A stretch of 49,415 bases of DNA from Bacteroidia bacterium (lineage in GTDB: Bacteria; Bacteroidota; Bacteroidia; AKYH767-A; OLB10): NCBI GenBank assembly GCA_025450095.1, contig JANWID010000287.1, positions 1 to 49,415 on the forward strand. The letters are read 5' to 3'. Position numbers and translations under genes: made by a program. Below the pieces are notes generated by a model. The model saw only the letters and a list, made by a program, of their open reading frames with translations. It made no database searches and was not told where the DNA came from. This document shows positions 1 to 7,703 of the stretch, in pieces; within the stretch, counting starts at the first letter, position 1, and every line of letters starts with the position of its first letter.

Positions 1-1350
1 ATATCCTGTAACAGTGAGAAATGCGGATGTGCCAAGACAAATGGTATCAGATGAAATAGCAGCGTTACCTGCAACCGAAGCTGGTCCGACCGACATAAAT
101 ACACTGTCGATAGCACCACATGTACCGTCATCAGCAACAATCGTATAGGTTATGGGCGTTAGTGGCGTTGCTGTATTTGAAGTTCCTGTTGTACCACTCA
201 GGCCGGTAGCTGGTGACCAGGTATAAGTATAATTTGAATTGTTACTACTCACTGTAATAGTTGAAGACTGTCCTTCGCATAATGCGGGAGGTACCGCATT
301 AATAGTAATGTCGTCGGAAGGATTAACAGTTGCCACTGCAGGAGTACGGCTGCTTTCACAACCTGCAGAATACATAATGCGGCCGTTAAAGATCCTGGGA
401 AAGTTTACAAGATTAAAGTAATCTCCGCCGTAACCTTCCATAAAAATGATATTCGCATCCTGTGCGAAAATATTTCCTACAGCTGTACCATTGGTATATG
501 CAATTCCTGCACTTCCATGCACATAAAATGCATAAGTCTGTCCTGCAGGAATCGTTACATTCACATAAACATTGATACTGGTTCCGGGAGCGCCGTTTCC
601 TATTGATGTATACGGAGCGGTTCCGGCCTGTGTCCATCCGGCATTGCTGTTTGTAAATCCAACATGTGTTCCGGGACGATACCAGATTTCAGCTGTTCCT
701 GTACCGGGATTAAAGTTCGCGGCAAAACTGTCGATAGTAACAGTATTGATTGCAGTTATGTCAAACATGTTTCCATTGAACCCGTTGTTGCTTGCAAACG
801 TGGTTGTCATGGGTGTAGGTGGTCCGCCACCTACAACAGCAGCAGCATAAAAAGTTGTGGTTGCAGCAACATTTGTAGTAAATGAATTTCCGCTACCCAA
901 TTGAGCGCCTCCCGAAGGAACATCAAACCATTTAATATCGGGTCCGCCAGTGGCAGTGAGTGTAACAGGTCCGTAACCACAGCGTGTATCGCCGGTTGTC
1001 GTCGGTGCGACGACACCTACTGTAACGGTAACCACATTGGAAGTATCCGGGGGAAATCCTATATCAGTAACTACCGCACGATAATCGGTGGTAATTATCG
1101 GTGCTACCGTGTAATTGTCGGTGGTGTTACCAGGTCCTGTTTCATCAATCCAGTTACTGCCGTCATAACTCTGCCATTGGATTGCACCGGTATAGCCTGT
1201 CAGCAATAAATTAGTACTGCCGTTTGCACAGATTGTATCCTGGCTTACGCTGGCTGTTCCGGCATCCGAAACCAGGATTGCAGCCGAAACATGCAATGGT
1301 GCAACGATCAGCAATGCAAACAACATCAATTGAGTAAGATTTTTTTTCAT
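1..1350 (-). CDS. Large secreted Ig-like repeat protein, 3' part outside window (partial)
   Basis: An open frame of 450 codons starts at the ATG at 1350-1348 and is still open at the left edge, so the C-terminus is missing. The N-terminus (MKKNLTQLMLFALLIVAPLHV) is a signal peptide ending near SAA. The mature part begins with an Ig-like repeat (motifs TICANGS, GYTGAIQWQSYDG, NWIDETGPG), then a FTTNVAATTTFYAAA segment, a beta-rich central domain and a further repeat with TYTWSPATGLSGTTG and DDGTCG. The flanking parts match the neighbouring 889-residue protein closely, but the central domain (about positions 370-830) does not. It is therefore a tandem paralogue with a different core. It is probably a T9SS cargo/adhesin by analogy with the neighbour, but its sorting domain is not visible here. 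Ligand unknown. Confidence 0.85.
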   Translation of the reverse strand, partial: MKKNLTQLMLFALLIVAPLHVSAAILVSDAGTASVSQDTICANGSTNLLLTGYTGAIQWQSYDGSNWIDETGPGNTTDNYTVAPIITTDYRAVVTDIGFPPDTSNVVTVTVGVVAPTTTGDTRCGYGPVTLTATGGPDIKWFDVPSGGAQLGSGNSFTTNVAATTTFYAAAVVGGGPPTPMTTTFASNNGFNGNMFDITAINTVTIDSFAANFNPGTGTAEIWYRPGTHVGFTNSNAGWTQAGTAPYTSIGNGAPGTSINVYVNVTIPAGQTYAFYVHGSAGIAYTNGTAVGNIFAQDANIIFMEGYGGDYFNLVNFPRIFNGRIMYSAGCESSRTPAVATVNPSDDITINAVPPALCEGQSSTITVSSNNSNYTYTWSPATGLSGTTGTSNTATPLTPITYTIVADDGTCGAIDSVFMSVGPASVAGNAAISSDTICLGTSAFLTVTGY

Positions 1351-1403
1351 TTCAGCGATTGTGTTAAGTGGTTATTTTTAACAAAGAAATAAAATTTGAA
1401 GTT

Positions 1404-1411
1404 CAAATTTA
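1404..1411 (-). promoter_or_regulatory. Possible -7 box (TAAATTTG) for the partial gene at 1350
   Basis: On the minus strand TAAATTTG fits the Bacteroidota -7 consensus TAnnTTTG and lies 53 bp upstream of the ATG at 1350. No clear -33 TTG is seen at the right distance, so this is tentative. Confidence 0.35.
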
Positions 1412-1435
1412 AGGAATACATTTCCGGTGTGTAAT

Positions 1436-1467
1436 AAAAAACCTGCCCCGGAAGGAGCAGGTTTTTT
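1436..1467 (-). terminator. Intrinsic terminator after the 889-residue protein gene
   Basis: A perfect 11-bp inverted repeat (AAAAAACCTGC at 1436-1446, GCAGGTTTTTT at 1457-1467) encloses a 10-nt loop and gives a T-run on both strands. It lies just past the stop of the minus-strand gene ending at 1483, between the two paralogues, so each is probably transcribed from its own promoter. Confidence 0.85.
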
Positions 1468-1482
1468 ATTGTCGATTTAATA

Positions 1483-4152
1483 TCAGAGCTTAACTACATT
1501 GGTTACATAGTTCCCTTCTGTGGTTTTAATTTCTACAGAATAAACTCCTGCCGGGAACCGGAATCCGATTTCGGTTTTAAGATCACTTACTTTTTGAGTA
1601 AGCAGCAATTCTCCCAGAGAATTGTAGATGGAGATCATCGCATCGCTGCTGATGCTGTTAAATTCTACAGCAAGCACATCCTTAACGGGGTTCGGATAGA
1701 CGTTGATTCCAGCAGCAACCAGGTCTTCACGAATTCCGACATAAATTATTGGAAGTGATTCGGAAGAACAGCCGTTCACATCAGTAACCATCACGGTATA
1801 CGTACCGGGTCCGGTTGTCGACATATCATGAGTGGTTCCGGTAGCACCCGGGATCGGACTGCCGTTCAGATACCACTGGTTACTTGACGGAGCAGAAGAA
1901 GTCAGCACGCTACCGTTTTGTGAAATAGTAGGTACGGGAGGCAGCGAATTAACTACGGCAGTAACCGGAACTCTGTTTGACGCACAGCCTGCATTTACTT
2001 CCCAGTTGTAGAAGAAATAATAATATTGTCCGATTTGGAAAACTGGATTCAAGGCACCCGCAATGGTGATGGGACAACCTGGAGAAGTATAAGGATACGC
2101 TGCATTGGTAGTGTTATGATATAACGGCACACTACCGGTGGCAAGCTCCAGTCGGTAAGTTCCGGGATTAACAGTAAATCCGAGATTCACCGGTACCAGT
2201 CCGGAAAATGCAGTGACTGGAATAGTCGCTGTATTCAATACCACTCCACCAAGATCTTTAAGGTTTACAGTAATATTCCCCGTAGTAATTCCAGGCGATA
2301 CGGAAACCCTGTCGATGGTGCATTGCTGTATAACATCGAACTGTAATCCATAATCATTTCCTGCAAGTGAGATCTGGCTTCCAAAACTTAAGTTGGGTGG
2401 TCCCACAAGATAATGACCACCGGCCGACGCCTGTACGTAGTATGTAGTAGTGCCTGCGACATTCGGATTATACGTAGGGCCTGTATTCAGATTGTTTCCT
2501 CCTGTAGGCGCAGCATACCACTCGAGCACACCAACACCTGAAGCGCTAAGATTCGCAATACCTGGTCCGCAAATGGTATCGTTTACAGTAATGGGATCAA
2601 CAATAGTAAGTACTGCAAGGTTAATTGTTATAGTAGTTTCAGGAGCGCATCCGCCGCTGGTAACAATTGCCTGGTATGTAAGCGAAGCCGTTGGTGAAAC
2701 TTCGTAATTATCTGTTGTGCTTCCTGGTCCGGTTTCATTCACCCAGCCGCTACCGTTATTACTTTGCCATTGTATGTTACCAGTATATCCGGTAAGAGTG
2801 AGAATCGCTGAAGTCCCCAGGCAAATGGTGTCGGTTGAAATAACAGCAGTACCGGCAACTGAAGCCGGTCCGACTGACATAAACACACTGTCGATGGATC
2901 CGCAGGTTCCATCATCGGCTATAACGGTATAGGTTATGGGAGAATTCGGAGTTGCAGTAACGCTGGATCCGGTTGTGCCGCTCAGACCGGTTGCAGGTGA
3001 CCATGTATAAGAATAATTCGGGTTGTTACTGCTCACTGAAATAACAGATGACTGACCCTGGCATAATGCAGGAGGAACAGCGGTAATAGAAATTGAGTCT
3101 GCCGGAGTAACGGTTGCCACAGCAGGAGTACGTCCGCTTTCGCAACCAACTTCGTAAGTAATCTCGCAACGTGAAATACTTCCACCCGGTTCCTCCCAGA
3201 TGTCAATTGGCAATACACTCGATAACTCGAATTGCATTCCCATACGCATAACCGATACAGCATTTCCATCGATATCGGTAACATACGGACCTACTGCATA
3301 CGAATTGGTATTTAATCCTCGTGTTGCCAGAATGCCGATCACATCACCTGCAAAAATCTGGATGTTAACCGGAATGACACCAACAGCAGGATTATTTTGT
3401 GTGATGTATAATGTAGTGAATGCATTAGTAACTGTCGGATATGCCGGTGGAGGTATTTGATTGTCGAAATGAAGCACCGCAATATTCTGAGTATTTCCGT
3501 TGATGGGTTCCGGAACATATAATCCGATAATAGTAAAATCTATTGGCGAAGTGAACCAGTATCCCCGGGTATTGAACGCGAATGGAGAATCTTCCGGCGG
3601 CATGGGAGTGGTACCCGCACCTCCGCCATTTGATGAAGCTGCTGCATAAAAAGTTGTTGTCTGCGATACATTCGTAGTGAATGATGATCCGGAATAAAGC
3701 GGACTTCCTCCTGTAGGAACATCATCCCATTTGTGAATGGAACTTCCGCCGGAGGCTGTCAGTGTTACCGGTCCATAACCGCAGCGCGTATCGCCGGTTG
3801 TTGTTGGTGCTGTAACACCTACAGTAATGGTAACTACATTGGAAGTATCCGAAGGAAAACCAGGATCGGTAACAACTGCACGGTAATCGGTAGTGGCAGC
3901 CGGTGCAACTAAGTAATTGTCAGTGGTACTCCCCGGACCGGTTTCATCGATCCAGTTGCTTCCATCATAACTTTGCCATTGGATAAGACCTGTATAGCCG
4001 GTCAGAATCAACGTGGAATTTCCATTCGCGCAAATTGAATCTTCCGATACACTGGCTGTGCCGGCATCCGAGGTTAATGCCGCTTTCGAAAAATTGATGG
4101 TTGCAATCACCATCAAAATCATCATCATCGATTGTGTAAAGAATCTTTTCAT
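1483..4152 (-). CDS. Secreted multidomain Ig-like protein with T9SS type A sorting domain
   Basis: 889 residues. A signal peptide (MKRFFTQSMMMILMVIATINF, cleavage near SKA) precedes an array of Ig/PKD-like repeats. Two beta-rich inserted domains (about residues 185-335 and 580-730) each follow a TTTFYAAA/TTTYYVQA segment and end in GCESGRTP or GCASNRVP. The last ~75 residues are a T9SS type A sorting domain: NVYPNPVKDVLAVEF, a YNSLGELLL strand and PAGVYSVEI, ending TNVVKL. The protein should cross the inner membrane by Sec and the outer membrane by T9SS, and be anchored or released at the surface. It is a tandem paralogue of the truncated gene at 1-1350. Adhesion is plausible, but no catalytic motif is seen and the ligand is unknown. 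Confidence 0.9.
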   Translation of the reverse strand: MKRFFTQSMMMILMVIATINFSKAALTSDAGTASVSEDSICANGNSTLILTGYTGLIQWQSYDGSNWIDETGPGSTTDNYLVAPAATTDYRAVVTDPGFPSDTSNVVTITVGVTAPTTTGDTRCGYGPVTLTASGGSSIHKWDDVPTGGSPLYSGSSFTTNVSQTTTFYAAASSNGGGAGTTPMPPEDSPFAFNTRGYWFTSPIDFTIIGLYVPEPINGNTQNIAVLHFDNQIPPPAYPTVTNAFTTLYITQNNPAVGVIPVNIQIFAGDVIGILATRGLNTNSYAVGPYVTDIDGNAVSVMRMGMQFELSSVLPIDIWEEPGGSISRCEITYEVGCESGRTPAVATVTPADSISITAVPPALCQGQSSVISVSSNNPNYSYTWSPATGLSGTTGSSVTATPNSPITYTVIADDGTCGSIDSVFMSVGPASVAGTAVISTDTICLGTSAILTLTGYTGNIQWQSNNGSGWVNETGPGSTTDNYEVSPTASLTYQAIVTSGGCAPETTITINLAVLTIVDPITVNDTICGPGIANLSASGVGVLEWYAAPTGGNNLNTGPTYNPNVAGTTTYYVQASAGGHYLVGPPNLSFGSQISLAGNDYGLQFDVIQQCTIDRVSVSPGITTGNITVNLKDLGGVVLNTATIPVTAFSGLVPVNLGFTVNPGTYRLELATGSVPLYHNTTNAAYPYTSPGCPITIAGALNPVFQIGQYYYFFYNWEVNAGCASNRVPVTAVVNSLPPVPTISQNGSVLTSSAPSSNQWYLNGSPIPGATGTTHDMSTTGPGTYTVMVTDVNGCSSESLPIIYVGIREDLVAAGINVYPNPVKDVLAVEFNSISSDAMISIYNSLGELLLTQKVSDLKTEIGFRFPAGVYSVEIKTTEGNYVTNVVKL

Positions 4153-4457
4153 TTGATAATCAGGTTATGTTAAGTTTATTATTGATTGGTGTAATTATCA
4201 AAGTAATGAAAAATTATTGTATCCAGCTAATAATTTCTTGACGGACTTTTAGAAAACGATTGTGGAATTATTTATTTACCACTTACCGCTGAAAAACAAT
4301 TAGTTAACTAAACAAATCCTTATGAATAATCGTACGGACAGCAGCATGATGTCCGTACGATTATTCACCATTCCATTTCCAATGGAAAAAATATGGGATT
4401 GACTGTAAACCCGCCAGTCATTAAGTTCAGGCTTTAATTGTATATTTTTTTTTTCAG
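4153..4457. other. Divergent intergenic region
   Basis: This 305-bp AT-rich spacer separates the minus-strand surface-protein gene from the plus-strand ECF sigma factor, so both promoters should lie in it. Its only strong structure is the 17-bp perfect hairpin at 4323-4367, listed separately. I see no exact TAnnTTTG box facing either gene; a near match (TTACTTTG on the minus strand, about 4207-4214) faces the surface-protein gene. Confidence 0.5.
4323..4367. repeat. 17-bp perfect inverted repeat in divergent promoter region
   Basis: TGAATAATCGTACGGAC (4323-4339) and its exact reverse complement (4351-4367) flank an 11-nt spacer. There is no T-run after either arm, so a terminator is unlikely. 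The position about 90 bp upstream of the ECF sigma gene and 170 bp upstream of the divergent surface-protein gene fits an operator or a cruciform/RNA hairpin. Confidence 0.8.
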
Positions 4458-5402
4458 ATGTTCAGCATTCCTCAATCAATCAGGTCAAAAACAGAAGCGG
4501 CATTGCATGGTGACAGCGTGGCTATGGGAACTGTGTTCGAATGGTTTCGTCCCCGTCTGTATGCACATGCTGTTCGAATTTGTGGAAACACACCGTTAGC
4601 CCAGGATGTTGTCCAGGATACTTTTATTTCCGCTTACACGCATTTGAATTCTTTACGGAATAGTGAAATGTTTTATCCGTGGCTGAAGAGAATATTGGTG
4701 AACCACTGCTTCCGGTTTTTGAGAAAGGAAAAAAAAGAAACATTTCTTACTGAAGCGGCAGGTAACAATTTATTGCTGGAGAATTCGATGGTGGAAAATT
4801 TTGAAAAGTCATCGAACCTGCAATCGCTTTATCATGCGATGGGATTTTTGTCGGCTGAACTTCGTTCCTGTGTGATGCTTCGTTACTTCAGCAACGCGAA
4901 CAGCTATGAAGAAATTTCAATGGTGCTTGATATTCCGGTGGGAACCGTCAGGAGCCGACTTTCCGCTGCGCGTGAAAAGCTGACATCATTATTTACTGAA
5001 TCTGCTGATGCCGGTGATCGTGCGATGGTGGAAGCGAACCGCTGGAATGAATTTTATTTTCAGTCGTGGCAGAATATTTATAACAATCTTGATTTGAGGA
5101 GTGAGTATTACGACCATCATCACCCTGCAATAAATGTTCGTTTCACCAGTGGTAAGTGGAGTACCGGTCGTACGCTCCTGGAGCATGAAATCAATAATGA
5201 TCTGACCTTTGGCAGCCGCTTTATGGTAAATGAAGTAACCAGCAGCGGTAATATTTCTGTGATCGAAGGACCGAATATTAATGGCGACATAGCCCCTTAC
5301 CGTTGCGCTCCCAATACGGTGATGATTGTTTTTCGTGAAGCAGACGTTATACATACGGTTCATATTTTTGATGCCCCGCGCCTGCCTGTGAAATTGAATT
5401 AA
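4458..5402 (+). CDS. ECF-type RNA polymerase sigma factor with SnoaL-like C-terminal extension
   Basis: 314 residues, where a minimal ECF sigma factor has about 170-200. Sigma region 2 spans about residues 12-90, with the DVVQDTF core at 50-56 and FYPWLKRILVNHC after it. Region 4 spans about 125-178, with the helix-turn-helix SYEEISMVLDIPVGTVRSRL followed by AAREKL. Residues about 190-314 form an extra domain that looks like a SnoaL/NTF2-like fold (NEFYFQSWQNIYNN at its start, FREADVIHTVHIFD at its end). In ECF groups with such tails, the extension is known to modulate activity in cis, often with no classical anti-sigma factor. None is encoded next door. The target promoters are unknown; the divergent surface-protein gene is one candidate. 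Confidence 0.88.
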   Translation: MFSIPQSIRSKTEAALHGDSVAMGTVFEWFRPRLYAHAVRICGNTPLAQDVVQDTFISAYTHLNSLRNSEMFYPWLKRILVNHCFRFLRKEKKETFLTEAAGNNLLLENSMVENFEKSSNLQSLYHAMGFLSAELRSCVMLRYFSNANSYEEISMVLDIPVGTVRSRLSAAREKLTSLFTESADAGDRAMVEANRWNEFYFQSWQNIYNNLDLRSEYYDHHHPAINVRFTSGKWSTGRTLLEHEINNDLTFGSRFMVNEVTSSGNISVIEGPNINGDIAPYRCAPNTVMIVFREADVIHTVHIFDAPRLPVKLN

Positions 5403-5430
5403 GGGAGCCATAAAATCTGCCTGATTTTTT

Positions 5431-5580
5431 TGACCCTGAAGGGGTCACATGTTCCGCCGGCCGGGATTTGCAATTCCGGGCTAAAAAATAGGAGGATCTG
5501 TGATCCCTTTTTCGGAAGCCATCTTCTGTCAAGACGATCTTTGTACAAAATATCCCTGAAGGGGTCGCATGTTTCCGGGC
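5431..5580. repeat. Pair of CCCTGAAGGGGTC intergenic repeats
   Basis: Two direct copies of CCCTGAAGGGGTC(A/G)CATGTT lie about 120 bp apart, at 5434-5452 and 5554-5572. Each is followed by a CCG-rich stretch. The first forms a small hairpin (TGACCC/GGGTCA). They fill most of the 296-bp gap between the sigma factor and the next gene. No promoter box is evident in the gap. They resemble dispersed palindromic repeats of Bacteroidota genomes. Confidence 0.65.
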
Positions 5581-5698
5581 CGAACGTGAACCACAATGTA
5601 TCTGAACGGATCCTTTAAAAAAAATTTTCATCGTTCCGAACTTTTTCCCAAACCCGGTATCTATGGATTAAATAAACAATTTAAAAATCCATAAAATC

Positions 5699-6481
5699 AT
5701 GAAAAATCAAGTACGCTCCGGCATAATTGCCGTCGTGATGCTGTCATTCAATGCAGCATCCGCACAAACTCCTGTTCAATGGGAACGCACGTTCCAGCTC
5801 GAAGGCGTATGGTCGGGACTCGCCGAATTAAATCTCGGTGGTCAGATCTTTAATGTAGTTTACAATACTGATTTCCGGCTGGTCATTGATGGAAACGGTA
5901 TGACCATGGATGAAGGTTTCAGCGATCCCAACCTGGGTGAGTTGAAAGGTGCCAACCTGATCGGTTACAATCCTTACGATGATCAGATCCATTGGTTTTC
6001 CGTCGACAATTTTGGAACTGCCCATGAGCATGCCGGTAGCTGGCTAAACCACAAACATTTTTACATGGAGCACCATAGCACGCAGAACGGTTTACCATTC
6101 GCTGAATATATTGATTTCCGTATGCGCGCCAACAATACGAGGATCTTTGTAAAGCTTATTGCGACATTAGGTCCGGATACCATTGAAACTATAACCGGGA
6201 CTTTATATCTGCAACCAGGATCTAACCGTGTTACTACATCAACGATTGGTAATGATGAACAGGTTCTTATTTACCCGAATCCATCAAATGGTATTGTTTA
6301 CATTGAAAATGAAACTGACATCGATGAGATAAGTGTAATGAATGAAGCAGGGCAACAGGTTCTTGAATCCCGACCAGGTAAATCTGCATTTGAATTAAAC
6401 CTTCCCCGCGGAATTTATTTCGTTCAGATCATTTCAGGAGACAAATCCACAACACAGAAAGTAGTTGTGGAATCAAAATAA
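5699..6481 (+). CDS. Secreted protein with T9SS type A sorting domain, function unknown
   Basis: 260 residues. The signal peptide ends at ASAQ (about residue 23). Residues about 24-175 form a beta-rich domain with GVWSGLAELNLGGQ and later HEHAGSWLNHKHFYMEHHS, which is rich in His and aromatics. It resembles small lipocalin-like or heme/ligand-binding beta barrels, but I do not recognise the family. The sorting domain begins at LIYPNPSNGIVYIENE and ends with LPRGIYFVQIIS and a TTQKVVVESK tail. It stands alone, followed by a strong terminator. Confidence 0.85.
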   Translation: MKNQVRSGIIAVVMLSFNAASAQTPVQWERTFQLEGVWSGLAELNLGGQIFNVVYNTDFRLVIDGNGMTMDEGFSDPNLGELKGANLIGYNPYDDQIHWFSVDNFGTAHEHAGSWLNHKHFYMEHHSTQNGLPFAEYIDFRMRANNTRIFVKLIATLGPDTIETITGTLYLQPGSNRVTTSTIGNDEQVLIYPNPSNGIVYIENETDIDEISVMNEAGQQVLESRPGKSAFELNLPRGIYFVQIISGDKSTTQKVVVESK

Positions 6482-6499
6482 TTTCTGTTAACATTTGAA

Positions 6500-6537
6500 C
6501 GCACCACAGTTTTTTTCAAGGACTGTGGTGCGTTTTT
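6500..6537 (+). terminator. Intrinsic terminator
   Basis: CGCACCACAGT (6500-6510) pairs perfectly with ACTGTGGTGCG (6522-6532), followed by a T-run at 6533-6537. It begins 18 bp after the stop of the preceding gene. Confidence 0.92.
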
Positions 6538-6569
6538 ATTAGGTGTTTTTGAGTTGTCGAGTTGTGAGT

Positions 6570-6630
6570 TGAGACTGCCGACTGCCGTCTGCCGACTGCC
6601 ATCTGCTTGCTGCCAACTGCTAAATGCCAA
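6570..6630. repeat. Degenerate ACTGCC-type low-complexity repeat
   Basis: A run of about seven imperfect units of GACTGCC/AACTGCT/ATCTGC type sits directly upstream of the next gene. Related runs occur at 7674-7703 and 35842-35878. It looks like intergenic low-complexity sequence, not coding. Confidence 0.7.
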
Positions 6631-6669
6631 CTTTTTTTATTAATTTTATGCTCTACCTCAACCCCCCAT

Positions 6670-7506
6670 ATGAAAAAACCTTTACTCCTGATTTTATTTC
6701 TCGCTTTCATTCTTTCCGCAAACGCGCAAACCGACAGCCTCTATTACCATGACATGGATATGGAATCGCAATGGGGTTCATCTACTGTGAATGATGAGTT
6801 TGGATGTTTTGTGCGATTTACTCCGCCTGTATATCCTGCAACACTGACTGGTGTCCGCGGATATTTTCGAAATGCAAGTACTTCATCGGAGATCCGCTTT
6901 AAAGTTTACACGGATCCCGGTGGCAACGCAGCGGGTGGAGTAAATCAAGTTTATATCAGTTCAAATGCAGTTATCAACCCGGCTGCCGGAGGAATTCCCG
7001 ATCAGGATTACACACAATATGAAAACCTCGTTGCAAATAATATTGTCGTTTATGCAGGTGATGTTTATGTGGGAGCTGTTCAGACAGTTGATTTCTTTGG
7101 TATCGGTATCGATAATCTTCCAAACAGCATGGTTGCTGTCGATCGTCAGTGGCAATGGATGACTGTTTTTGGAAATAATTATTGGAATACACTCGCGAGC
7201 CAGGCCTCATCCGGTCAATTCGGAATTACTGCTTTCTTCGAACCGTTCTTTACCGGCATTTCCCAACAGGATGAAAATTTCGGATCCTTTTTTATGGATC
7301 ACCAGGCAGATATTCTCACAATTCGGATTCCCGGTACACCGGAAAAAATTCAGCTCCGCCTTTTTGATGTATCAGGAAAATTATTACTGACTCAACAGCT
7401 GCATGATTCCGACAATGCCATTGACATGGAAAATTTCACAAACGGAATTTACATTGGCGTTTTAAACAGTGATTCAGGAACTCAACAGTTTAAATTCATA
7501 AAATAA
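6670..7506 (+). CDS. Secreted protein with T9SS-like C-terminal domain
   Basis: 278 residues from the ATG at 6670. The open frame extends 63 bp further upstream, but those codons lie in the low-complexity repeat, and the start at 6670 gives a normal signal peptide (MKKPLLLILFLAFILSANAQ). The middle is a beta-rich domain with GCFVRFTPPVYPATLTGVR and FRNASTSSEIRFKVYTDPGG, like the carbohydrate-binding or choice-of-anchor sandwich domains of secreted Bacteroidota proteins. The C-terminus (QLRLFDVSGKLLLTQQL, NGIYIGVL, FKFIK) has the strand pattern of a T9SS sorting domain but lacks the usual PNP motif at its start. No enzymatic motif is seen. Confidence 0.82.
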   Translation: MKKPLLLILFLAFILSANAQTDSLYYHDMDMESQWGSSTVNDEFGCFVRFTPPVYPATLTGVRGYFRNASTSSEIRFKVYTDPGGNAAGGVNQVYISSNAVINPAAGGIPDQDYTQYENLVANNIVVYAGDVYVGAVQTVDFFGIGIDNLPNSMVAVDRQWQWMTVFGNNYWNTLASQASSGQFGITAFFEPFFTGISQQDENFGSFFMDHQADILTIRIPGTPEKIQLRLFDVSGKLLLTQQLHDSDNAIDMENFTNGIYIGVLNSDSGTQQFKFIK

Positions 7507-7619
7507 TTTTACGGATTATTGAAACATAAAAGAAAATTGCAACCAGGAAACGAAAAAGCTTTTTAATTTTTAGAATTATTGAGAAAATAACAACAAGATT
7601 AAGCAAGATTTTACAAGAA

Positions 7620-7661
7620 AAGGAACGAGTTTAATTCTATTAAAATTTGATCTCGTTCCTT
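7620..7661. terminator. Possible bidirectional terminator between convergent genes
   Basis: AAGGAACGAG (7620-7629) pairs with CTCGTTCCTT (7652-7661) around a 22-nt AT-rich loop, and a T-rich stretch follows on the plus strand (GGTTTTTTT at 7666-7674). It lies between a plus-strand gene ending at 7506 and a minus-strand gene ending at 7703. Confidence 0.6.
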
Positions 7662-7673
7662 CTCTGGTTTTTT

Positions 7674-7703
7674 TCTGCCGGCTGCGGGCTGCTGACTGCC
7701 CAC
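7674..7703. repeat. CTGCCGGCTGCGGGCTGCTGACTGCC low-complexity run
   Basis: A short run of CTGC-rich imperfect units abutting the stop codon of the minus-strand gene. It belongs to the same degenerate family as 6570-6630 and 35842-35878. Confidence 0.5.

Noticed and set aside
4989..5411. 140-codon minus-strand frame over the sigma-factor tail
   Set aside because: It is fully antisense to the well-supported sigma-factor gene, with no recognisable domain.
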